From Nipponacmea schrenckii (Eukaryota; Mollusca; Gastropoda; Lottiidae), in the NCBI GenBank assembly GCA_030562195.1, contig JAUJPP010000005.1, forward strand, positions 7,870,826 to 7,934,825: a stretch of 64,000 nt of DNA. The letters are read 5' to 3'. Each line of letters begins with the position of its first letter. The stretch's first letter is position 1. The notes below the pieces were generated by a model. It saw only the letters and a list, made by a program, of their open reading frames with translations. It had not been told where the DNA came from and ran no database searches. Both the position numbers and the translations under genes were made by a program. Of the stretch, positions 34,701-43,856 are shown piece by piece.

Positions 34701-35049
34701 GTACATTGTCGAAACGTTGCATACAGTTAAAAGAGCTTATAAAATCGTATGTTATTTCTCTGTGTCTAATATAGATCCTCGAAATGTAAATTGTCGAAAC
34801 GTTGTATAGATTCATTAATTAATTCCTATGCCTAATGACCCTCAATGTAAATTGTCGAAACGTTGTATACATTTAAATTGAAGAATAGATTATACCCATG
34901 ATTTTGAATTCTCTGCGATTATTACAGATCCTCGAAATGTAAATTGTCGAAACGTTGATGATTATAAAAATCATCAGTATTTTAGGCTACCATATTATGA
35001 AATGGTGTGGGGGTAGTTTAGCATAAAATAGTAAATTGTCGAAACGTTG
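34701..35049 (+). repeat. Five copies of a 19-bp motif between the divergent caveolins
   Basis: GTAAATTGTCGAAACGTTG occurs exactly at 34786-34804, 34847-34865, 34939-34957 and 35031-35049, with a one-mismatch copy at 34701-34719. Centre-to-centre spacing is 85, 61, 92 and 92 bp. Some copies also share an upstream GATCCTCGAAAT. Confidence 0.85.
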
Positions 35050-35440
35050 TGAACAATAAAAATGAAAGTAGTGTAAACGACATTCAGTGGGAATGAAGCC
35101 AATTTATTTTGAGACGGAGGAAGAGGGACCCTTTGTCTCTGATAGTTTCAGGAAATATAGGGAAGAAATCCGTCCAGTTCGTTCTTCTCTAAAATACAAA
35201 ATACCAGTCCGAACACGCCGTTATCGTAACAGTATACTGGTAACAAATGCTCCATAATAATCACAATGGCTAATCAAGGGTTAACGGTAATCCGGGGGGT
35301 TAATGAGCCACTTGAACGGAATAATCTCATTAATCTCATCAACACATTGTAAACAGCGATATATTGTTTACATGTAAACATATTATCAACCGTCAACGAC
35401 TACCAACAAACAACATGGCGGATACCTAGAAATACTGTAG

Positions 35441-35449
35441 TATATAAGG
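35441..35449 (+). promoter_or_regulatory. Putative TATA box of caveolin copy 2
   Basis: TATATAAGG, 202 bp upstream of the ATG; would imply a ~175-nt 5' UTR. Confidence 0.45.
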
Positions 35450-35650
35450 CTTCAATATCATTAGAACAAGCATCACATCGTTTTATCAGCTTTGTACAGC
35501 TCTATCGCATCAACAGGGAACATTGCACGTTTCTTTTAAACAGTCTATCACGAACTGTGAAAGTTTTCAAATAGCCAGCGACATTCGTTAGGATTGTTAC
35601 CATATTGTAAAGGAACCTTCGTGGAAGCTTTTTGAGAAATCAGAGCCAAC

Positions 35651-36566
35651 ATGCAGAACATTGATTTAGTCAACCGAGATCCAAACAACATCAACGATCA
35701 CATCGGGGTAAGTTTATAAAAGATTGAACTAATTTTGAACTAATGAAATGAAATAGAGTTTTATATCCTACTGTTCTGTATCTTATTGGACTAATGAAAT
35801 AGAGTTTTATATCCTACAGTTCTGTATCTTATTGGACCAATGAAATGAAATGGAGTTTTATATCCTACTGTTCTGTATCTTATTGGACTAATGAAATGAA
35901 ATAGAGTTTTATATCCTACTGTTCTGTATCTTATTGGACTAATGAAATGAAATAGAGTTTTATATCCTACTGTTCTGTATCTTATTGGACTAATGAAATG
36001 AAATAGAGTTTTATATCCTACTGTTCTGTATCTTATTGGACTAATGAAATAATAGAGTTTTATATCTACTGTTCTGTATCTTATTGGACTAATGAAATGA
36101 AATAGAGTTTTATATCCTACTGTTCTGTATCTTATTGGACTAATGAAATGAAATAGAGTTTTATATCCTACTGTTCTATATCTGGAACTAATGAAATGAA
36201 ATGAATTGAACTTTCAACTAATCTTTGCTTTGCTTTCAGGTTGAATTTGAAGACATCTTAGGCGAACCTGATGGAGCTCACAGTATAGATTGTGTATGGA
36301 AAGCTTCTTATTGTTGTTTTAATTTCTGGAAGAATTTCTGGTACAAATTAGCTACTCTATGTTTTGGAATCTGTATAGCTGCTGAATGGGGCTGTGAATT
36401 TGCTGCGATCGCCTTCACTCATGTTTGGTTTATTACTCCCTTATTTAAAGTATTAGAAATAGAATGTGGCTGTTTGAAGAAATTTTATGGAATGTGTGTC
36501 CATTGTTGTTTAGATCCTTGCTGTGAATCTTTAGGACTCATGTGTAATGCCTTTAAAAAGGAATAG
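35651..36566 (+). CDS. Caveolin, copy 2 of an inverted pair
   Basis: Two exons: 35651-35707 and 36240-36566, phase 0, 127 residues. N-terminus MQNIDLVNRDPNNINDHIG, signature FEDILGEPDGAHS, the same scaffolding segment as copy 1, and 14 cysteines (one extra in LGLMCNAFKKE). Differences from copy 1 are conservative except the last two, so both look like working genes. The intron again contains the 51-bp array, and the ~45 bp before exon 2 (TTGAACTTTCAACTAATCTT onwards) are the same as in copy 1, so exon, intron edge and array were duplicated together in opposite orientation. Family role: membrane curvature and signalling scaffold. Confidence 0.92.
35737..36190 (+). repeat. 51-bp minisatellite in caveolin copy 2 intron, about 9 copies
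   Basis: Same unit as 6895-7500, same position relative to exon 2 as in copy 1. Confidence 0.9.
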
Positions 36567-36630
36567 TTTTAACTGGAAGCAAGGAACAATGTACTACTCT
36601 TCAGACTACAGGCATAGACAATTTTTTCGA

Positions 36631-36636
36631 AATAAA
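36631..36636 (+). other. Polyadenylation signal of caveolin copy 2
   Basis: AATAAA 65 nt past the stop codon. Confidence 0.6.
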
Positions 36637-36894
36637 TTTGGACCACATTGTCAAATCCAGCGAGTGATGAAATTTCCATGGTATTTCATCTTCTAGTAAA
36701 TTTCTTCCTACGAAGTTCGCTTCTGTAAACAGCTGAAGCATTCCATAACCTCTGGCCAATGAGATTTTTCATTTTCGGTTTCGATTTTTTATCCATCGGA
36801 GTAAAAAAAAACAACATTATTTTCTTAACTAGTTAAACAGTGTGAAGCGTTTTCATATTTCAGTTTGTTTTTAATTTTCTTATGATCTTGTAAG

Positions 36895-37660
36895 TTTGGC
36901 ATTTGATTTTATTTTTAGATATTTGAAAACTTGTTCCCTTGTGGCTACCCAATTTGGGTTCCCCTTAGCATTTACTGTGATAATTGTAAATACTTCTTTT
37001 TCTTTTAACTTTTTGTATTTTTATCTTTTTATATAATGACCCAATTTCGGGTTCCCGTCGGCATAACCTGTGATATTTGTATATAAATTTACCTGACGTT
37101 TTTCATACCCAGTTTTGGGTTCCCGTTGGCATAATCTGTGATATTTGTATATAAATTTACCTGACGTTTTTTATACCCAGTTTTGGGTTCCCGTTGGCAT
37201 AATCTTGATATTTGTATATAAATTTACCTGACTTTTTATACCCATTTGGGTTCCGTTGGCATAATCTGTGATATTTGTATATAAATTTACCTGACGTTTT
37301 TTCATACCCAATTTCGGGTTCCCGTTGGCATATTCTGTGATATTTGTAAATAATACCCATGGGTTCCATCGGGATGTTTTTGTGATATTTTCAATTTTTT
37401 TTTTATATTTTTTCCTACTTTTTTATCACTTTTATATTTTGTAAAACCTTGTTATGGTTTCCATGAGTATTTTCTATGATATTTTTAGTATTTTGGGTTT
37501 TTTTGATATTAATTGGTTCCTAAAATTTGATATTGATATTTTTTTTTTTGTAAAACCTTTTCGGGTCTCCCATGAGGGGATTTTCTATGATTATATTTTT
37601 GTTTTTTGGGGTTTTAATTTGACCCTGGGCTCCATTTAATTAGGTTGTCCGAGCGCACAT
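36895..37660 (+). repeat. ~68-bp repeat, about 5 clear copies then decayed ones
   Basis: Units share TTTTGGGTTCCCGTTGGCAT, AATCTGTGATATTTGTATAT and AAATTTACCTGACGTTTTTT. Clear copies span about 37020-37350; more diverged T-rich relics (ATGAG--TTTTCTATGAT) continue to about 37650. Confidence 0.75.
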
Positions 37661-38455
37661 CATGACTGTAATATTTGAAAATTCTTATTCTTAACCCTTT
37701 TTATTGATTTTTTGGAGTCCCGGCTGAGTTCTATATTTTTAATTTAAAAAATTTTAAATGGTTTTTAATTTTCCTCGGGTCTCCATTTGGCCAAATCTAA
37801 GGTTGTCACGAGCGCCACGAGATTCCTTTGACAATTGTAAATATTTCACCGACCCATACAGGGGTTCTGGTATTCTGTGGAACCCTTTTTATTGATTTTT
37901 AGGAATTGATACCCTTGGTCGGGTCTCTATCATGAATAATAAATGTAAATATATTTTATTGTCTCGGATGTAAATGTAAATAAAATTTTGTGATCAATAT
38001 TCAATTTAGCTACAGTAGACTACCCCATACGTCCCACCCTTCTCACCCTGGTATACCCAAACACCCAGTACCAATGCGGGACGGGCTCTATCAACTTACC
38101 ACCTGTATGAGGTTTACTCTCAACTGTTTGTTTTTTTTTTGTATCAGAGACATTGATAGGATCAATATTCGAATGATAATACCGTAACTCATATTTGTTG
38201 CTCCTTGACTCACGCTTAATCAAGGGTTGGGTATCAGTAAGACTCGAACATCTTTCAAACATCACTAAGTGGCCAACTAACAAAATAAGAGAAAATATCG
38301 ACCGAATTTAATATAAAATATCTCTTAAGACTTTACAATATAATAGTCAGTTATAATATAAATGCTCTACGTATCTATTTATTCATTCATTAAAATACAA
38401 GTATTCTGTACTCTAACTCTATGTAAAGGTCTATGCTTAAAGCTCACTTCACACT
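37661..38455. other. Intergenic, nothing recognised
   Basis: AT-rich; a short match to the ~133-bp repeat (GTATCAGAGACATTGATAGG) at about 38140. Confidence 0.35.
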
Positions 38456-38459
38456 GGCA

Positions 38460-38720
38460 AATGTCCTTTCTCTATTGCTAAATCAAATGAACATTGGCAA
38501 ATCCTTCTATGTAACTCAATCAAATGAACATTGGCAAATCCTTCTATGTAACTCAATCAAATGAACATTGGCAAATCCTTCTATGTAACTCAATCAAATG
38601 AACATTGGCAAATCCTTCTATGTAACTCAATCAAATGAACATTGGCAAATCCTTCTATGTAACTCAATCAAATGAACATTGGCAAATCCTTCTATGTAAC
38701 TCAATCAAATGAACGATTCC
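38460..38720 (+). repeat. Minisatellite, 37-bp unit, about 6 copies
   Basis: AAATGAACATTGGCAAATCC and TTCTATGTAACTCAATC repeated almost without change. Confidence 0.9.
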
Positions 38721-38869
38721 ACGAGACTACTTTTGCTATTAAATGAAGGCAGATCCTATCTATGAAGCGTGATAAAGAGATGGCAAAATAACTTAGGAAC
38801 GTGCAATAAATAGACATGTGCCATAATCCTTAATGATGCATAGACACATAGAAATAAAGATGGCTACTC

Positions 38870-38945
38870 TCATGGCAAAATTTCCCTCATTGCACCCTCC
38901 ATGGCGTTGCCGTCCTCATGGTATGAAACGGAGTTTTGCTTTACA
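38870..38945 (-). repeat. Fragment of dispersed element A, reverse orientation
   Basis: CATGGCAAAATTTCCCTCAT, TGCACCCTCCATGGCGTTGC, then CGTCCTCATG. Confidence 0.65.
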
Positions 38946-39610
38946 ACAGATACGGCAAGGTGGCCTTCTTAATTCGATCATTGAAGAACAGTCAGTGTGA
39001 CGTTCTCTTGATATATAGTATTAGACAATGTCCAATTCAATCATTTTTTTTCTTTGTAGTTTCTTTATATCAATGTTATTGTTACTGCTATTTATTATTG
39101 TACTAGCTATTGTATATGGTGTCAGCGTTTTGTCAACTATCCACAATAACTCCAATATACAAGTACAAGGCGTTTAATATCAAATCGTCATTGTAGACAA
39201 TTCAATTCTTTATATTCAAAATCGGGTGACAAAACGACTCGGTGCAAATACGGGCGCACATATTTTATATCCGAGGGGTTTTAGTGAAATTGAGGGGAAG
39301 TTTTATGTGTTGAGGTATCGCCGCATCACATTTAACAGATGCCATTTACAGAATCTTCTGAAACCAGTAAGGGAAGCAACTCTTGTATCAAGAACGCTTT
39401 AACTTACACAAAACCAACCATCGTGTAGCTGTTTTTAATGTTGCTTTATTTCAAATGTTTTAAGGAGTGGGAAGCCTCACTTGATTCGCAACCCCCTGGC
39501 CCCTCCTAGAACCCCATTTAACCTCCCCAGGCCTATTTTCAGATCCTTCCGATACCAACCCTACCCTAAATGATCTATTTATTTTGGTTACCAAGGTCGA
39601 TGAATCGGGT
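38946..39610. other. Intergenic upstream of caveolin 3, nothing recognised
   Basis: No repeat or motif that I can support apart from the TATA box listed next. Confidence 0.35.
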
Positions 39611-39615
39611 CTGGA

Positions 39616-39622
39616 TATAAAA
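39616..39622 (+). promoter_or_regulatory. Putative TATA box of caveolin 3
   Basis: TATAAAA inside GGATATAAAAGC, 111 bp upstream of the ATG. Confidence 0.5.
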
Positions 39623-39726
39623 GCAAAAGTCAAATATTTATGACTACCCTTATTTAAAGTTGGTGACTTCAAGACGTATACCTTTTTTTTTGGTTTTAAC
39701 CCGGAGAGTTAAGTCGACGTTTCAGG

Positions 39727-40937
39727 ATGGATATGTTAAACCGAGATCCGAATGACATCAACGATCATCTGAAGGTTAGCCAATGAATTTCTTTATTTTT
39801 TTCATGCATTTTCCGTGAGGGCCCAATTTTCGTGAGGACTCGTGAGGGCTCAATTTTCCGCGAGAGCCCAATTTTCGTAAGAGATCAATTTTTCGTGAGA
39901 GTTCAATTTTCGCGAGGACCTAATGTTAGTGAGAGCCCAATTTTGGTGAGAGCCCAATTTTCGTGAGGGTGCAATTTTCTTGAAAGCCCAATTTTCTTGA
40001 GGCTTCAATTTTCGCCTTAGCCCAATTTTCGCCTTAGCCCAATTTTCGCGAAGTCCCAATTTTCGTAGTAGCCCAATTATCGTAGAATTTATCAAACAAT
40101 TTACGTTCCCACGAAAATAAAACTAACCAAAACACAACTCTACTATAAATGATGTATTTGTCTTAAGAGGGCTAACAAACAATGTTTTTAATAATAGTTA
40201 GATAACCTTAGTCCATTTCTCTTGAAAAGGAAAAACAAAGTTTAAAATGATGTTAAAATACAAGAAACTTGTTATGTTGTGATAAATAGGAATACACAAA
40301 CTTACAACTAGCGAAATACTTTTGGGACAAACCTTGAAGTTTTGTTTTTACATATTCTATTTTTCTAAATAAATTAAATGCGGATTTTTAATAGCTTGAT
40401 TTCGTTTTAGGACAGATTTTTCTATTTAATAATAATGAATTTAGGTTTAAGGTTTAAAATGTTCAATAACCATTTTATATCAGCTCATCACCACATTGAT
40501 TCCCCAAATTCTTTAATCCTGAGTCAGTGCCTTTTGTTGACCAGTAACTTTTAATCACCGAACTCTCGCTTCAGGTCCAGTTTGAAGACGTTATAGCCGA
40601 ACCTGACGGAGCTCACAGTTTTCAATGCTGTTGGACCTGTACCAGATTTTGTTTTAACTGCAGTAAAAACTGCTGCTACAAGTTCCTGACGCTGATTTGT
40701 GCCTTGCCGTTTTCGCTGTGTTGGGGATGCATGTTTGCTGTCATCACCTTCGAGCACGTCTGGCATATCACACCTTGTCTCCGAAACTGGATGATCAACT
40801 TAGGATGTCTCCAGAAGTTCTTTGGTACCTACGTCAACTGCTGCTTGGCTCCGATTTGTGAAGCTGTTGGCTTGGCTTGCAGTTCTATTATAGTTCGTCA
40901 CGTCAACGAACCAGGGGACATTTCTAAAAAAGGATAA
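39727..40937 (+). CDS. Caveolin, diverged third copy
   Basis: Two exons: 39727-39774 and 40575-40937, phase 0, 136 residues. N-terminus MDMLNRDPNDINDHLK keeps the NRDP block. Exon 2 opens FEDVIAEPDGAHSFQ, closer to the vertebrate signature than the paired copies, then CCWTCTRFCFNCSKNCCYKF at the scaffolding position and a hydrophobic hairpin. It ends with a longer polar tail (VRHVNEPGDISKKG). Sixteen cysteines. The intron sits at the same codon position as in the other two, so all three descend from one gene by local duplication; this one is clearly older. Intron contains a short CCAATTTTCGTGAG repeat. A 51-bp minisatellite begins about 200 bp past the stop. Confidence 0.9.
39800..40090 (+). 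repeat. Degenerate ~19-bp minisatellite in caveolin 3 intron
   Basis: GAGAGCCCAATTTTCGTGA with variants, about 14 copies. An open frame on the minus strand across it is a by-product. Confidence 0.8.
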
Positions 40938-41092
40938 CACAGACAATGATGTGCTCAGATCTACGATTAATACACTTCCCAAGATTCTTGAATAATTTAA
41001 CTTTCTCTGTGTTTGTCGTGTCCATCTTTTGATAATGATTCGATTGTTTCACGTTTGATGAATCAAATGTTTTCATATTCATGCTATATTTT

Positions 41093-41098
41093 AATAAA
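41093..41098 (+). other. Polyadenylation signal of caveolin 3
   Basis: AATAAA about 155 nt past the stop codon. Confidence 0.5.
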
Positions 41099-41136
41099 AC
41101 GTCTTTCAGTTCATAAGTGTATTTCTTTGATTGAAA

Positions 41137-41905
41137 TAATAAAATGAAACGAAATAGAGTTTTATATCCTACTGTTCTGTATCTTACTGGACTAATGAAA
41201 TGAAATAGAGTTTTATATCCTACTGTTCTGTATCTTACTGGACTAATGAAATGAAATAGAGTTTTATATCCTACTGTTCTGTATCTTATTGGACTAATGA
41301 AATGAAATAGAGTTTTATATCCTACTGTTCTGTATCTTATTGGACTAATGAAATGAAATAGAGTTTTATATCCTACTGTTCTGTATCTTATTGGACTAAT
41401 GAAATGAAATAGAGTTTTATATCCTACTGTTCTGTATCTTATTGGACTAATGAAATGAAATAGAGTTTTATATCCTACTGTTCTGTATCTTATTGGACTA
41501 ATGAAATGAAATGAGTTTTATATCCTACTGTTCTGTATCTTATTGGACTAATGAAATGAAATAGAGTTTTATATCCTACTGTTCTGTATCTTATTGGACT
41601 AATGAAATGAAATAGAGTTTTATATCCTACTGTTCTGTATCTTATTGGACTAATGAAATGAAATAGAGTTTTATATCCTACTGTTCTGTATCTTATTGGA
41701 CTAATGAAATGAAATAGAGTTTTATATCCTACTGTTCTGTATCTTATTGGACTAATGAAATGAAATAGAGTTTTATATCCTACTGTTCTGTATCTTATTG
41801 GACTAATGAAATGAAATAGAGTTTTATATCCTACTGTTCTGTATCTTATTGGACTAATGAAATGAAATATAGTTTTATATCTTACTGTTCTGTATTTTAT
41901 TGGAC
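41137..41905 (+). repeat. 51-bp minisatellite downstream of caveolin 3, about 15 copies
   Basis: Same unit as 6895-7500; nearly uniform copies, with the first and last two more diverged. Confidence 0.92.
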
Positions 41906-43760
41906 TAATAATCTAAATTCATTTTTCGGTAATATAGGTATTATTATGAATGTTTTTGAATATTCTCAAGAACTTGGTATTGTGTCCATAAAAAATAACA
42001 ATGGTCGACAATTCAGAAAAACATTCAAGAGCTGTTGTATTTACTTTTACTCAATTTTGTTACGCCGAATGTAAATACTCGAGAGAATATAGACTAGACT
42101 ACATCTCTTAAAGAATAAATACCTACCTACGTTACCATGGCAACAGATTTTAATTTGAATTATTTGAAATATCCGTGAAATTTGTCACAAGAAAAGAAAA
42201 TCTAAAAATAGAAACTCATGATCAAAACCTGATCAAAGAAAACAAACCTCACTATGCGGTTTACGGATTCTTTTTAGAAGTTTTACCAAATAAGGTGTTG
42301 TGACCGGTGGGGTGAGGGGGTGGGGCATTTACCCGACAAAGGTCTTAATTTGAAGTACATCCTCAAATACATCTAGGGCCATCTTTTGACCTCTGAACTG
42401 GATTTCTCATGCACCACGACCAGGTAAGACACCTCTCACCCTCGTGCCATTTTCTAGCTTGTCCCCTCCCCCCTCCCCTACCCCCAGCATATTGGTATTA
42501 TCATTATCGATATTTAATGCGTTCTAATTTATTTTCATAACAAAAATGAACGAAATGACCAAAAAATCAACACGTTCTTTTAAGTACAAACAAATTAATT
42601 TGTTGCAGTGCAATTATCCACGTTTTGTGATGTTTATATTTTATTTAACTTGTAAAATGATGTATAATTTCCATATAACACTATCTTGTGAAATTTCATA
42701 TCTGGGTTGTGTTCGTTAAACGACCTCTGAAGAAACCAAAATACGGAATAGAAATTGAACGAAAATAACTAAAAATTTATCAAGTTTACCATTTTTGACC
42801 GGAAAGGCCAGTGCTGGGTCAGACAAATTATAAAAATTTAAACCTCGAAATAGTCGTTCGGACACGTTTTAAAACATTGATCAAATGATACTTAGACGGC
42901 AATCTGAAAAAAGGTCGTACTTGTTTTTAGCTCACCACAAGGCCGAGGTTGATTGAAGTATTTTTGTGGTACACAAAGAAGAAACCACATGATATCTAGT
43001 AGGAGCTGCGCACTTAAAAATACTTTAAAAAAAACTTCAAAATACACTCTTCTTTATAAATTGTGGATAGACGTAAAACATTGCAAGAGAAGAAGTTTTA
43101 AACTGTTCTCCTTATCACTAAAGTCAAACAAGTCGCTATTTGTGTTTCAAAATCAGAATCGATTTACATTGATAAAATTGTTGGGAAACATATAAAAATA
43201 AATCGAAAGGTTGAAAATGTATATCAAAAAAATAATTTTTCAAAAATTAGAACGTACTGATGGTGAAGTTACCGGATAATTGTTTCAAAAATATCCCAAA
43301 ATTGATTGTCCATAATGGTGTCTTACGATTTTTTGAAATTCGGTTAACATACGTATACAATTAAACTAAAACATGGCTCAGACCATTAAGTTCTAATGAA
43401 TTAATTTCACTTCACAAGATTTTGTGATTTTACGAACTAAATGAAGTAATGGTATCTATCTAAAATAAGTAAAAAACGTTGATTTTAAAGGTCACGATAG
43501 CCGAGACGTACCCCAAAAACTCAACAAATCACAATTACAACATGCAAAATAATCCCGCCTGTCAATAAACCACAACACGAATAGTGGATCAACATTTAGC
43601 TTTTATGGCGTTACCAAAGGAAATACTGGCTCAATTGTTATTTATGATTGTTCATTAATAAACGTTACACGTATTCTGGGATGGATTTGATTAAATAAAA
43701 GGAGTATATCGACGATGACGTATTATTAAAGTCCACAAAAGAGGGCGTTACAGACGTAAT
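41906..43760. other. Intergenic, nothing recognised
   Basis: AT-rich. A small open frame at 42953-43195 is basic and low in complexity with no domain. Confidence 0.4.
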
Positions 43761-43766
43761 TTCGAG

Positions 43767-43776
43767 TATATAAAAA
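43767..43776 (+). promoter_or_regulatory. TATA box of chitin-binding protein gene
   Basis: TATATAAAAA, 90 bp upstream of the ATG, implying a 5' UTR of roughly 60 nt. Confidence 0.6.
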
Positions 43777-43856
43777 GTGTGTGACAGAATTTTAATTCAG
43801 ATAACAGATTTAAAACGAAGTCGCTCGCCTTACGCGAGAGTTAGTATCAATACAAA

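Noticed and set aside
34701..35049. Possible hammerhead ribozymes around CGAAAC motifs
   Set aside because: No CTGATGA strand precedes the CGAAAC motif in any copy.
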